Part shown: positions 24,301-37,921 of the stretch, piece after piece
How the letters are laid out: every line of letters begins with the position of its first letter
How positions within the stretch are numbered: the stretch's first letter is position 1
From: Gorsachius magnificus
Lineage: Eukaryota; Chordata; Aves; Pelecaniformes; Ardeidae
Length of the DNA stretch: 64,000 nt
Assembly: GCA_034008185.1 (NCBI GenBank)
Contig: CM067109.1
Coordinates: 30,040,885 to 30,104,884, forward strand
Direction: 5' to 3'
Notes under the pieces: model-generated
Databases searched by the model: none
Told to the model about the DNA's origin: nothing
What the model saw: only the letters and a program-made list of their open reading frames with translations
Translations under genes and position numbers: made by a program

Positions 24301-26626
24301 TTTGATGAAGGACATTACTAAACCCATTTTAGAAATCCAAGCCGTGGCACTCACCAGTGCCAATATTGCTTACCTCCTACTCAAATGATTTCTTTAAAGA
24401 GCTCATATTTGTGAACTGCACTTCTCCTTAAGAAAGACATGTTAACTCTTTGCCCACTAGTAGTCTGTTCCTTACTGTGGTTTCTGACAACATGCCCATT
24501 ACAAACTCAAGCCTGCAGGTCTGTAGGTTCAGCAGCTTTTCCTAAACATTTTTCTCTTAAAAAGTGGCATTGCACCTGCCACCTTCCATAAATTGCATGC
24601 TAGGGCCATTTTAAACACAGAATACAGATCTTGATCTTTGTCTGACAATCACAAGCAGTTCTTACAACCAGAAGGACCTAAACATGTAAAGAATCTTGCA
24701 GGAAAATGACATGTATACACACAAATTTGCTCAGCAATGCAAAGGTCTGTCTGGTGGAAGAGAAAAAAAAATAGTAATTGCTGAATTTTCTTCAGTTTGA
24801 ATTCTACTGTTTGACAATGTACCATTACATTTAACAGACAGCAAATAAAGGAAGATACGTAAGTCAGCAACTGGAAACAGGTTGGCAAAGTACCTGAGGG
24901 GCTACGGGGTACCTAGCAGGAGAGCTCTCTCAAGCAGCAAGGTTGACCTGGTGTGGATTATACAGGAGAGAAGCTTTGACTAAGAAGCCATACTTGCTGA
25001 ACAGCTGCAAGGTGGGAACCTACCACAAGGGAACTTCAGAATCCACGAACAAACAAGAAATTAGTGGCTGACAAACTGGTAAAGACTTTTGACAGAAGGG
25101 AAACAATTTGCATGACTACAATTTTAAGTATCCAGATCTCATGATCACTCCAGTAAATGATTTCTCCTCTTTCTTAGGCTGTAGTCTGCTCTTTCTGTAA
25201 AGCCAAAGAGGTCACACCTCAATATTCCCAACTGCTGAAGAGAAGAGGGTAGAACACGTTATACCTTACAGTTGACAATTTCACAGTCAAGTTGCTTTCA
25301 AACACTTGGGTGAATATAATTGATTTTTGACATTTCACTGTATCTGTTTCATCCCTTTGTTCTAAAAGTTTTATTGTTGACACTTAAATTCAAGACAGGG
25401 CCACTGAGATGTTCTCTGCATAGTAGGGAAATATCCCTAAGCTCCGTATGAGCAATTACTGTGGAGGGTATCACAACACTGGTCTTGGTTCATGAAGAAA
25501 CTATAATCCACTATGTTATATCTGACTTGACCTCTTAGCAGAAATAACAGCATGCCAGCTAACTCAGATCACTTGGAAATCGGATTTCCAGTGACAGTTC
25601 TGGAAATGATGTTAATACTACTACAATGTGTAACAGGAAGCACAAAGACATGCCTTAATCATACTAAATTCAAGATTCAAATACTAACTTCTTAAGTTAT
25701 AGCACGGTTTGCTTATGATGTGTAGCCTATTCACTAATAACAATTCCAGATCAAATATATCTATGTTAACATAAGCATTTCTCTTCTGTGTACCAAATGC
25801 TTTGCTTTCATAGCTTACCACAATTTTTCAATTATTTTTTTATGCCATTTTAACTGTGTGTGATGCCAACTAAAAGCCTTGTCACCAAACATAAAAGGAA
25901 AAAGGCAAGGTCAAGCTAAAAACGCTCCCTCTTTTCACAGAGATGGGAAAGTCCTGTTACCTGACACAGTAAGTATCCCCAGCAAAATGTATGATTTCTG
26001 GTGCCTTAGAAGAAAAACTGGTTTAGGTTTTTGAAGATGGGATTGCAAACATGGGTATCTGTTGTATTTACCATATACTTGAGGAACCTCATACACAGAT
26101 AGATACACACTACATACGTATATACCACACAACAAAATTGTTAAGCTGTACGTGTCAGAGGTCTCTGTGAACACGTTATGCTTCCAAGTCTAATTTGGAA
26201 GCATGTGGCTTACCATGATACAGTGAAATAAAAATTCTCGTGCCAGTTACAAAAAAAAGTCCTAGCGCCTTCTGTGCTTTACAATGAGGTTCATTAAACA
26301 CTGATGATCAGAGACAGTAGATCAGAATAAAGTAGGTTTTCGAGGTTAAACATCAAGAAATGGTGGCTAAGCATGTATGACCATAACATTGGTGAGTTAA
26401 AAGAAAATGGGATCACCTGCTTGCCTAATCAAGGAGACATGTGTTAAAAGTAGTCACATATTCCAAAAGAGAGAATCCCTCAGCAGCCATTTTAAAGCAA
26501 ACCTTATAACTTAGGCAAAAGGGGATAAAATAGGATCTGAAATCTTATGTCACTACACAAGTAAACTTCTAAAAAAAATACGTGATTCAGCCACTGGCAT
26601 ACCTGATGTAAAGGATTAGCACTTTC

Positions 26627-26645
26627 CTCCCCCTCCCCCTCCCCC
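26627..26645 (-). repeat. G-run motif on the APC sense strand (GGGGGA repeats)
   Basis: The plus strand reads CCTCCCCCTCCCCCTCCCCC-like, so the APC-sense strand carries three G5 runs and a GG separated by single A's. This is compatible with a two-tetrad quadruplex in intron RNA or simply a short purine microsatellite. Confidence 0.7.
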
Positions 26646-29600
26646 AACTCTTATGGCTTATAGATCACAAAATGCTACTTCCATACAAGGTTGAGAAAGA
26701 GTTTGTGTTCAAAAAGTGTAACAGAACGTCAAAACATTGCAAGCCAGTTAGTTTCTGGAACATTATGAACATTAATCTTCTGTTTTTATAAACAAATGTA
26801 TGCTAACAATCTCCAAGCTGGAAGCAGTATATTTTTCAGATGCCCTCTTTTTAATGAAACAAAAAAGCTACTGGAACTGTTGTTAACTTGCTAGTCAGTC
26901 TGCTATTCCTGCTAAGGATTTGTGTATTCATCCCTTTATATAGTCATAAAAAGATATGATAGGAAGTTGCATTTGCAGGTAAAATAAAATACAACTTAAT
27001 TGTATTTAATTATAAATCAGAGTCAGTTCTAACACAATATAGGCTTTATCATATTCTCACAATTCCATCATTACAGGAACAAGATGAAAGAACAGGCACT
27101 ATGGCATCTTCTTTAGCATGCTTTTTACCTTTAATTCTGCTAATTTGAGTACGAGTCAATCAACCTCACAAGTTATGCACAACTCTGCAATAAATCTGGA
27201 ATATTGTATTCCATAGGCTAAATATTTCTTTTGCATCCACATTACATTATCTTAGTTTAACTTTGTACAAACACATTCAAAATCAAAATCCTCAAGTATC
27301 TTAGCACTTGGGTTTTTTTATTTAGTCAAAATCCATTCCAATCCAGCATAATAGCATCACAAGGTTTATTACCTTGCTGTCTAATTAGTGGAAGAAACTC
27401 ACAAACACCATCCATGTCAAAAATAAAACATTCTTTGTACCCACACTGGACATCATAGTAACTCGTTCTCTAGGACTGTCTTTTAAACCTGAATTCCTTA
27501 ATACGAACTAATAAGCCAAAACAAAAAAAAAATCCACAGAAAATTATTAAAACTAAATATTTATATGAGGACAATGATCTGCCAAAAATCCAGCCTCCAC
27601 AGAACAAAAAACTGTAAAAAAAAGAACACGAATAAGCAGGTCATGATTTTCTGAGAACAAGAGTTTAACCACTGCCTTGTTTCTTTACTATGTACATTTA
27701 GCTGGTTAGAATGTTTCTTAAAAAAAATTCAAGAAATCTGACTCAGTTCTACTGACAGTCTATTTTATTATTGGTATGTGTGGACACAATACAGAGGACG
27801 TTAAATAAGGGAAAATCATATGTAGAATATAATGTCAAGTGTACTATATAAAGTACATATAGTATATAGTATATATATAAAGGTGCCCACAGAGCATCAC
27901 ATATAATAAAAATAGCTTTCCTACACAAGATTAACATGTGTTACTCATTTACTGTAAAATCCAAGCACTCAGAGATTGAGTATGGAAATCAAGCATGACG
28001 TTCTTTTGCTACTTCTTGAGTACATGAAGTTAAATTACATATACGTACTTCCCTCACAGATTTTACACGTGGAAAAATGCTTATGTGAATTAGCTACGAC
28101 ATAAAAAAAAAATGCCATCCTCAACAGAAAAATACTTGTCTTTTACAAGAACCAGTCATGAGATTCTTCATTTGCAATGTATGTCTCAAAAATTGAGGTC
28201 TTTTTCTAACAAAAAGCCTCCTACATTTACCTGCACAAAGTAGTATAGCTGACACTGGACTGCTTTTTGTCTCTTCATGAATTTTACAGGTTTTGAATGC
28301 AAATAAAACTATGTTCATTTTTTTTCTAAATTTGTCCATAGTCTGTGTCTTATGTAGTTACTGTTACTACCTACATCTAGACAGTGAAACCACTTTTCTT
28401 CATTTTTGGGCCAGCATCATTATTTCATTGACCACCAAACAGCATATTTGTTGATTTAGAGAGAGCATTTTATCATAACCCAATTGCTGTAGCCAATAGT
28501 ACCAAATTAATTTCCCAAGTTAGTCATAATACTCTAAGGGATTTCTTTTGTTTGAACAGTTAATCCCTACAACAACAAAAATTAAAAAAAAAGTGGACAC
28601 TGTTTTACTAATCATTTTGGCATGCCTGTTATCACATTTATCTTTGTTCACCAATCATGTTGTTTTCTGGTCAGCAAATGTACAGTTTTCTCTTTTAAAT
28701 ATGAAATTTAGCTTTAAACACGGAGCATTTCAGACATTGTTCTTATATAGGTCAGTAGTAGTTTATAATAAATACATGTGCAAGATGAGCTCATGTTAAG
28801 CTTTTAATTCCAGTATGATTACCTTACATTTCTGAAATGGAGTGATTATAAAGATAAGGCACACTTACACAACATTTCAACACTACTACTTCCAAAATCA
28901 ATTTCTTTAAAATACAATATTGCCTTTAAAATGCCCTTCCTAACTATTGCCTTTCACAACCAATGAAAGAATAAAAGGCAAAAGAGGAGACACAAGCAAA
29001 CACATTAACAGTTCAAAGAATCACCGTGAGATGTTTCTGCACTACCCCACAGATCAAAATTCATAGCGCGAGAACAGCAATGTTTGCCACAGAACCCCAG
29101 CTTGTTTTCCCCACTGCTGCTCCCCTTCTCCCACTAAGACTTGGGATTTCACTCGGCAGGAGGGGCCGCTAGGGCTTGGTGACACTTACATGCTACCAAA
29201 GGATCAGTTTTTTCCGAAGTATTTTGAGTTTTAACTGCTTATACAGCAGCCAAAGGGCTTTCAATCTCCACTTCTCCAGTTCTTCTAATTACTTTTCTTG
29301 TAATTACCCCTAATTATGGAACTGGAAGCGTACAAACCATGCAGTTTCTTTCAGTGGAACAAAGCCACTGCATACTTTCTTGAAAAGCTTGCAAAACTAA
29401 AATTATCTCCTTACTAAAGAGAATCCTGCAATGATCCCCATCAAACTTCACCCACAGACTCAGTCATACTCCAAGATCATCCCCATACCATCCTTCAGGT
29501 TCAAGTCGAGTCAAAACTAGGTTTTGACCCTTTCCAAACACATCTGAAGAAACAAGGGAAGGAAACAGCTTCCTGGTTCAGGTGCAGGAGCAAGCACTCC

Positions 29601-29978
29601 TGAGGAACGCAGTTGAGTAGGATTTCTTCATAGAATATGGATTTAAAAAAAAATAAATCAAATTAGTCTGAACAATCCCCACCCATCCCCCAAAATGAAA
29701 AGAAACATTGTGAGTTTGATACTTGAGTTGGAGATTTTTAGGATAAATTCCTTAGATCTAGAATGGCATTTCAGGAGAGAAAAATTGCAACATTTACTCT
29801 GAATATGCTCATAAGCACTCATCTGTGCAGCGTGAGAGGCACTTTCTGTTTGGTGGTCTGCCAAGTTTGATGTAAGGACAGAAAGCTGTTCCACATCCCA
29901 AATTAATGCCCCAGAGACCAGTGTATACAGCTGGTCTGTCTCTAGGTCAGTGGAAATTTAATTAGCTGTACAAAAGCT

Positions 29979-30032
29979 AAAAAAGAAAAAAAGAAAAAAG
30001 GAAAAAAAAGGGAAAAAAAGAAGAAAAAAGAA
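29979..30032 (+). repeat. 54-nt uninterrupted purine (A/G) tract
   Basis: An unbroken run of A and G (AAAAGAAAA / GGAAAA type) spans these positions, followed after a short gap by another purine run to about 30064. On the APC-sense strand it is a long pyrimidine tract about 1.4 kb downstream of the ATG exon. It may be a degenerate microsatellite. Confidence 0.85.
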
Positions 30033-31468
30033 TAACTATGGGGACAAAAAAGGGAAAAAAAAGACCTTTTTACTCTTCCTTTTTCAAACTGTGAGGAAGA
30101 TCATCTTCCCTGTTATTCCCTCTACTATTTTACACTGCAGTGACAGGGAGAAGAGGGAAGTTACTGACAAATCTGTTATATTACTTTTAGAAAAACGGTA
30201 TCAACAACAGAAGTAGCTGTCAGATACATAACTGAGCAAAAAACCAAATTTTTTTTCCACAGCCGCAAATGCCAACCACTGTTTCAAGTAGGTGGTATAA
30301 AGGACTGTAATTTCATTTCAATTTAGGTAGCAGAGCCAATCCTTGCAATGCAAGGATTAAATGTATCTGAAAAATTTGTGCTTCTTCAAGTGTTATAACT
30401 AGTGACAGTGCTTCAGAACACAGAAAATTTTTCTCCTTACAGTGAATATGTAGGTCACAACTTATATGCTGGAGGAGAAGCAAGTTAAGTTCAAAGTATT
30501 TTTAATTGCTATATTCATCAGATTACCATATGTTAAAAAATAAATACTAATTATAAAGGAACAGTAAATCTGTGATATGAATATCAGAAAGTAAGGAGAC
30601 AGACATACTAATATTGTTTGATATTTAGAATATGCCTACGCTATACAGGAGTATGTTGAGAGATACCAGCAATTTCTGAGCCGTATTAACCGAGGAACCA
30701 AGAACAGCCTGGTTTTGCTGGCTGTTAGTGAAAAGCAGCAGGATTTGTCAGCTTAGGAAGAACACTACATTAATGCACCTATAATGATTGTGAAATTCGG
30801 CCCTGGTCAGTGTCACGGATCACACGGACGCAGCTGTGTACGTATCTTCCTACTGATCAAAATCCATGTAAATACCAGCTGAGCCAGTGTTCCTCTCGGA
30901 TAGGTGGCTCTGAAGGCCTATACCTAACCAATAAACACCATGTGGACGGATCTGGGTGAAATTAAGTATGAATTTTGACTTTGGGAAAGGCTGCAGAACT
31001 TGCGGTCTTATTTTAAAATGAACTTTTCCTTGTGGAATGTTAAATACAGTAATTGTAGTAAACCCCAAAATTTTTAAACTTACCTTAAACCACTGAAAAC
31101 CTCCAGTCTCTCCCATATTTTCAAGAGCTGAACAATACCTGCTTTGTCAAACTATGTCAGCAGACTGGACTTCCTGCTCCTAAGTACAGCAGTGCTAAAA
31201 TGGTGGTGCGTACCACGACATACCAGTAAAGAAGCTACGAAAACTGGAAGCTCTTTCTAAAAAACTGTTTTGAAATATTTCAATTTTCTAATAAAACAAA
31301 AATAAAATTCTTCGCCAAGTAGATTTGATAGTTTTTTCCCTTACAGAGTCTGGAAAAGGACTTCTGTAGGAATCTAAAAGCACACAAAACTTGCTGAGCA
31401 ACTTGCAGTCCATGACACAAAAGGCAGTAACAGAAACACAGATGCATACAGGCACAGAGCTGCAATAC

Positions 31469-31603
31469 CTTCATATTAGATGCCTCTGTTTCCAGTTTTG
31501 TTAGGTGATTTGAGTTATCCTCTAGCTCTTGCCGAAGGTTGGAGTTCTCCATCTTTAATGCCTCAACTTGCTTTAACAACTGATCATAGGAAGCTGCAGC
31601 CAT
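31469..31603 (-). CDS. APC: APC coding exon 1, containing the start codon (residues 1-45)
   Basis: The 135 coding nt begin at ATG (31603-31601) in a strong Kozak context (A at -3, G at +4) and end at a GTATTG donor (31468). They encode MAAASYDQLLKQVEALKMEN, SNLRQELEDNSNHLTKLETE and ASNMK, the almost invariant APC N terminus. The leucine heptads (LLKQVEALKMENSNLRQELE) form the parallel coiled coil that homodimerises APC and lets truncated and full-length protein associate. An in-frame read-through past residue 45 is intron sequence and shows the exon boundary. The start is chosen because the protein begins exactly as in other vertebrates. Confidence 0.98.
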
Positions 31604-31621
31604 CCTGGGCTACCCTCAGCC
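31604..31621 (-). other. APC: APC 5' UTR portion of the ATG exon, with splice acceptor
   Basis: Upstream of the ATG on the minus strand the sequence reads TTTTTTTAG then GGCTGAGGGTAGCCCAGG. The AG at 31623-31622 after a T-run is the best acceptor, which leaves an 18-nt untranslated leader in this exon. This implies at least one upstream non-coding exon, probably at the CpG island. Confidence 0.75.
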
Positions 31622-33446
31622 CTAAAAAAAGTAAGACAAAATATTAAACAAACATTTTAGAAAAAAACCCCAAATTTATCTAACCACAAAATTATTTCTC
31701 TCTCTTCCCCATTTACCACTCAACTAAACATTTAATTTAAATCCATTAACCCAAACTATTAATGCCTGGAACTAACGCCAATGCGAAGACTTTTTTTTCA
31801 GAGGGCTTCCATTTGATACACATGATTAAGCAAATGAAAAAAAGTTCATTAACAACTGTTTAGGTATTAAGGGAAGCCAGAATACACGGAAGAAAATCAT
31901 GACATCATACAAAAGCATCCTTACTATTCACATTTCAGTTCTAACACTGAGAAACTATGCAGATAATATACCATATTTAATCATTTGCCAACCACATCTC
32001 AAAGATGCTGACTGCCTACTTATTTTATGAAATGAAAGACAGTCACAGATGGTCAAAATTCCTACGAATAGCACAGTACAGGAGACGTTGTATGAAAGGC
32101 GAACAGTAAACACTGAGGAACTTTTTTAACAGAAAAAAAAAGCATCAAATGTAGTAGTAATCAAGTCTCTTGTAAAAATACTCTCCAAGGTGTTAAGATT
32201 AACACAGATATATGTACAAAATTCCAACATAAGAAGTGGTCATATTGCACAGTAGAATAAAAAGATAAAAAAAAGGCTATTCCTGGTATCAGGATATCCC
32301 ATGCTATTTTGGGTAATATTAACACAGTCCTGCCACACCACGACAATTACTCAGCCATTACACAAAGGAGAAAGAAACAAACACTCCAATTTAAATTATA
32401 AAATTCAAATTGTTTCCCACTTTCCAAACCAAAAGCCATCAAAGTTGTTCATCTAACAACGCAAGTTAACTAAAACATGGCTAACCATGTTTGAAGCTCT
32501 TTACAGTTGAAGCTATCAATTTCTTATTCATCAGCCATTCAAGAGAGTAAAAGGAAGCCTAGTTCTTCATATGCATACAAGTTACCCTTCCAATGTCATT
32601 GCAGGAATTTCCTAAGTATGCAGCCTGCAACTCAAAGTTAAAAAATGTAAAAGGCTTATGGGACTACATTCCTTTTCATTGTAACTGCAGTACTTTCAAA
32701 AAGATGAAACAATTAAAAGCTGTTAGTTAGCATTTTCTGTGTATCTTCTCACTAAGCCTCTGACCTTATTGCTTCTATAACTCCTTATGTAATCAACTCT
32801 GCTCTCCCAGATAAATCTTAATTGAATTATCCAGCCTACTAAAAAAATGGGTAGAATTATTCAAAAAGGTTTTAATTCCCCAGTACAAATTTTCAAAATT
32901 GTGTTTAATCTTTCTAAATTTAAACTCAACAAAACATCAAGAATATATACCATTGAAGACAGGAAAAATAACAAAAGCTGTAGTGCATTTGATATGACTA
33001 GTTTATTTCCTTTTCAAGAAGCAAGTCTTCATGCCCTAAGCACCTCTCATCATCAAAGACAGGAGAAGGAAGAAGCCTGCCACTTACGGAATTGTGATTT
33101 CCAAGACACTACCCATAAGCTGAACAAAAAAAAAAATCCCTAACAAATTTCTTTTTCAAAGTTTGGTCATGCTTTACTGGAGACCTCGTTTTTAGATAAA
33201 CGAGGCAATCTGAAACATCTACTCTATTCTGTGAATTCTGTGGTTTTTACCAACAGGCTGTTTCACCTAAGAGGTGGAGAGCTGCAAAGAGAGTTGTAAC
33301 AAAAAAAAATAAAAATACAACCACCACCGACAAAAAAAAAAAATCAAAAAAGGCAGACTGTTTCTGTTCCATTTCATATACGTTTTTATTTACTAAGTAA
33401 CAGTTTCCATTCTTAGTAATAAAACCAATAGTTGTAGTTCACATTT

Positions 33447-33506
33447 CTTTGCAGACATACACTGCATGGACAATCCTTTGCAGAACATACACTGGATGGA
33501 CAATTC
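33447..33506. repeat. Tandem duplication of about 30 bp
   Basis: Two adjacent copies (33447-33475 and 33476-33506) share CTTTGCAGA.CATACACTG.ATGGACAAT.C with only a few differences. It is a simple local duplication with no known function. Confidence 0.85.
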
Positions 33507-34769
33507 TGCACAAGCCCAAGGAAACGTAGATAGAAGTAGAAACATTTTCACATTAGCTGTCATAAATTAATATTGTGTCATAATTTTGATAGAATCTGTT
33601 GGTTTCAATTCAAGTATATCACACATTTATTAATACACATCTAATTCACAGAAGCTGCTATGTGCCATGTATTTTCATGTGCATTTTGATTCTAGCTAGA
33701 GTATCTTTTTCTCCCATTATTTTAATTCACGATTAGTATGAAAGGACATGTTATGATAAAAAATACCAAGTTTTTCCATTTTCTGCCCAGGAACTCTGAC
33801 TCACTAATTTGGAGGTTAAAACAATTAGCCACATTAACAAGACACGTACAAACAACGAAGAAAATGAAGAAAACTGAATGAGGGGAGGAGCTACAGTAAA
33901 AAGACAGCAACTGCATAGCTCTCATATTTTAAATGCAAAATAAGCTTAAATATACTTATGTTAAATAAGTAAGGATCCTGTTTCTGAAAGGGAGATTTCG
34001 TTTGTCTTCTCCCTGTCCTGATCCAAGTTCATAAGCTTCCTTTTGTGTATTTTATTTTCATAACAAGGAGGTAAGGACATCACCACTATGAGACATCATT
34101 CTGCCTCAGATTAGGAGTCACTTCCTTATTTATTCAAATGTCAAACTTTACTCTCTGGGTTTTCAGATAAAAAAACCCGAGTCAGCTGATTACCACAAGC
34201 TGGGTAATCCAAAACTTCTTCATTTTTTTTTGTTAAACAGATTCCCAAATGGGCAATAAGCGACGCTGCCATGGCCAGAAACTCACTCCTGCCAGTTTGG
34301 CATCCGGCAGAAGCCATGCTGCCTGACTGCAGCTCTGCTGGCTGCTGGGGTGCTTGCCGGAAAGGTGCCTGCACCAGCAGGAATCGCAGCAATGCCTCTC
34401 CGCTACCAGGGCATCGACATCGGCACCTCAGGATACGGCACGAATTTTAAAGAGAACCTCCTAGAGATGGTTAGAGGGGAAAAAAGCACGTACATCGTAT
34501 CTTTTGGGAGCATGGTCAGGTTTGGGCAATGTGTGTTTGCAGTCAGTACATCCACACTGCAAACTGAACTGCAGGCAGCCGGTCTCTCGTTAGCAATACG
34601 CTGTGAGCCACCCAGGCATCTGCTTCTAGCGATGACTGCCACCCCACCGGCTGAGGCATCTGGACCTCTTGGGGGCACCCAGGTGTACACCTACCTCCCT
34701 GGCCCTCCAAGATAATTCTCCTTTTTCCCACCTGTGAAGGAAGAACTACCATGTATTTGAGGAGAACAG

Positions 34770-35690
34770 GAAACTACTTTTTAGAAATACTGGATCTCAC
34801 CTACCCCAACTGCATCACGGCATTTGATACAGGGCCACATATAAAACCAGCCACAGTTATAGCAGGGATGAGCAGAAAAACTGTACATGGGATAAGGAGG
34901 AGCTCAAAGACAAGATGACACTGGGCAGCGCTGAAAGCCAAATTGCTGGAGTGGAGGCAGGCTGTTAGCAAACTTCCCACAAAATTAGTCTGCGACAGGT
35001 ATTTTTAAATGTTTCATTATTGGCCTTGGCAGTAGAAGCGGCATCAAAACTTGCTCCCATAAATTCAAGAGGCTTCACAAGGTCAGAGGACTACATGTAA
35101 TACACAAAGAATTCGATGAACTGAGAAATGGAGCAGTAGAAGCAGGGTGGGATTAAATGGCCTGACAATGTCGGAATCTCAACACCTGGAAGCTGCGAGT
35201 GGGGAGAAGCAACTCGAGCCCCTCAGCAGCCAGCCAGCAGGGCACCCGGGCAGTGCCAACACCAGACTGGCACAAGGAAAGCAAACATGATCCCTGGAGT
35301 TACCAAGCCGTTTTCCAAAGACACAGGTAAGAAGAATAATTTAAGCAGGTGCAGAGGAAGATGCTAAGTGATCACAGGAGTAGGGGGTCCCTCATATGAG
35401 AAGAGACTTGACGAGCAAGCCTTTGCCATCTCAGCACAACAAAGGCTGGAACGACACAGCTACACTTTGTAATTAGGGAGGGGGAAAACTCTCAAGAGGG
35501 AGAAAATATTTGTGTTAAAACACAATAATGACACAGAACAAATGGGTATAAATCGGTTGCTTATCAACTCAGGCTGGTAACATCCATTAGAAGTTGTAAA
35601 TTCAGCAACATCCTTGCCTAGCTCAACGCACAAGAAGGAACTGGACTTAGCGGTCCAGAAATCCAATCTTACATTCCTAAACTTCAATTC
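34770..35690 (+). mobile_element. Ancient CR1/L3-like LINE fragment (heavily diverged)
   Basis: The fragmentary translation shows reverse-transcriptase-like pieces out of frame: EILDLTYPNCITAFDTGPH (about 34788-34845), then EWRQAVSKLPTKLVCDRYF and MFHYWPW (about 34945-35030). The DNA at 35385-35410 and 35530-35600 resembles the 3' part of old amniote CR1/L3 elements (a CATATGAGAAGAGACTTGA block and an ACAAATGGGTATAAA block). There are many stops and indels and no complete ORF. The boundaries are approximate and the subfamily is recalled from memory rather than matched. Confidence 0.65.
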
Positions 35691-37921
35691 AGAGAAATAC
35701 TATACTTGTTTTTATAACTCCAAGCTATTTGTGTGTTTTTCTCCTGAAACAATGAAATGCCAAAGCCGTTTCACAAAAGACACCATTATTTAATTTTAAA
35801 ATGGGGGAAATGGACACAGGTAATGCATGACCACAAAGCAGCTTAGGCTTTCTGATGCTGAACACTGTGACACTTCTCAGGTACTTAGGTTTGTAGAGTG
35901 AAATCACAGGGCTCCACTGCACACAAGCCGTTGCATGTATATTGAGCTAACACCCTCAAAATTAAAATCTGCCTCTCTTCTGGAAATAGTTTTTTACCAA
36001 TAGCATAAAACCAGACACATCAGGTCTAAGTTCAGGTCCCAAAACTAATCTTTGTATTTATGCTCTCAATTATTTGAGTACAAAAAACCCGCCAACTTCA
36101 TTTTTGAACACAGAACTGGTAGCATCAATAGAAATTGACTGCATTGCTACATTCCCTTCTTGTAATTTCCCAACAGTCAAACCACTTGCCTTGGGGAAAG
36201 AGTCAAATTCTGGACCCTCTCATTCAGACAAGGGCCTACAGCTGTGCATCATCTCATTCACAACAGAAGTAACCAATAACCAGTCCAAAGGAAAGCAAGG
36301 AATAGTTTACATGGGGCCCACTAGTTTCAAGCTCTACCATTGCACATACACAAACAAACACGTTCAAGATTATCTGGGCCAGAATGAATCAAAAATAAAT
36401 TACCCTTCCCCCCCCAAGAAACTACTACAGTGGGGAGTGCAGGGGAAGGGAAGAGGAAGAACTCAGGGCTCTGATACCCATTTCACATTCTACCCAGCCC
36501 AAGGGAACATGCATGACACATGCAACACCACCCACCTTTGCGAAGTTCATATTATGCTTCGGTCAAGCTCCCTTCTGCACTCTAAACCACGCTGCTTCTT
36601 TGCAGAGTCCTCATCGTGCAAAGGGAGGAATGGCGATACCCCTTTCTCTAGATTTACACCAAGAAATAAACCTCTTGGAATACAGAAACTTTGAGATTTA
36701 ATTTCCTCATTGTAAGAAGCATCTAAAATCTAGGTCTCCTACTTCCCTGACCCATACTTCTGATCATTAAGAGGCTTCCTCTCCATCTCCTATCAAAGTA
36801 CGGTGAAATGATGAGAAGAAATTTCATGCTTTACTGAATCAGCAGTTTGCATGAATATACACATCAAAGAAGAATTTCAAGCTGGATAGAACTCTCTGAC
36901 ACCCTAAAATCAAAATTAATAAGCAGCCTGAATTTATGCAAATGTACTCTTTAGATATGCATTTTTCTACATTAAGAGAACTACACCAGTAACAACTGCC
37001 CAGAAATCAGGAACTTAGATGTCCTCTTTTTAGTCTCAAATACCAGAGATAGACAAAAACCCCAGTATGCTCTGAAAATGTAGGATTTTTTATTGATTAG
37101 AGCCTTTTTTAAAATTTGAAATCAATAAGCATATATATTCAATGTGCCCTAAAGAGGTTCTACTTAAAAACCCCAACAATTTCTGATATATTAATTAAAT
37201 CTCCTTACAAAAATCTTTCAGACTCCCATTACTATTTTTTCATCCATAAAAGCTATCATTGTTACCAGAGCATCCTACTTCTATAAAACTTCTGTAGAAC
37301 AAATTACTCTTAGTCTTTCCAGAACAAAGGCTAAGAATAATCTAAGATACAAAATCCTATCATGTTTTTTTAACAAGAGACAGAGACCTAGTACTGTCTA
37401 TATGTAAAGCTAGATAACATTTTTCGATAACTACAACCTATTTGTTTCAATTTTATAAAGCTTCAATGGAATAATTACTCTGTCATGCACAGTAACTGCC
37501 TGAAAGTGTTTTTTTGTTATTTTTTTTTGTTAGCAAATAAGCTGTACGGCTACTTCAGACATCAAAATCAGTGAAAAAACGCAAAACTACTTTGCTCAGT
37601 AAGGCCCAATCCAAAAAGCACTGATGTCAACCAAGGCTCCTCTTCATGTAATTGATTTTGGATTATGAACTTTGTTGACTAGTAAACCAGACGTTCAACT
37701 CCCCAATAAGCAAACAAAATTTAGCATTCTACTACTTCCACCACCAGTAAGCAGATGTGCTCCTGTGCTCTGTAACTGAGAATTTTTCAACAGGTAGTTT
37801 ATCATCTTAACATAGCAATTTGTAATCATTGCACCTGAAGATCATGAATATGTACATTATAATTTAGTAAGGTTGGAAAGGGCCATCAACTCTGATTTCG
37901 TTCTACATCCACAAATTTTAC

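Larger units (their letters stand above)
12882..31468 (-). other. APC: APC intron between coding exons 1 and 2 (18.6 kb)
   Basis: This is a phase-0 intron with donor GTATTG (31468) and acceptor AG (12883-12882). It is long and AT-rich, and it holds a solo LTR (20730-21334), a duplicated TAC/ACC microsatellite block (13411-13558), hairpins at 14055-14081 and 16278-16318, G-runs at 18320-18343, a C-rich run at 26627-26645 and a 54-nt purine tract (29979-30032). A less AT-rich patch at about 22810-23250 carries a 146-codon open frame of low complexity (Ser/Pro/Leu-rich) with no recognisable domain. No other gene is visible. Confidence 0.85.

Noticed and set aside
36074..36694. 206-codon plus-strand open frame in the presumed first intron
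   Set aside because: It has no recognisable domain, signal peptide or repeat structure, has ordinary intron composition, and runs antisense to APC. It is likely chance.
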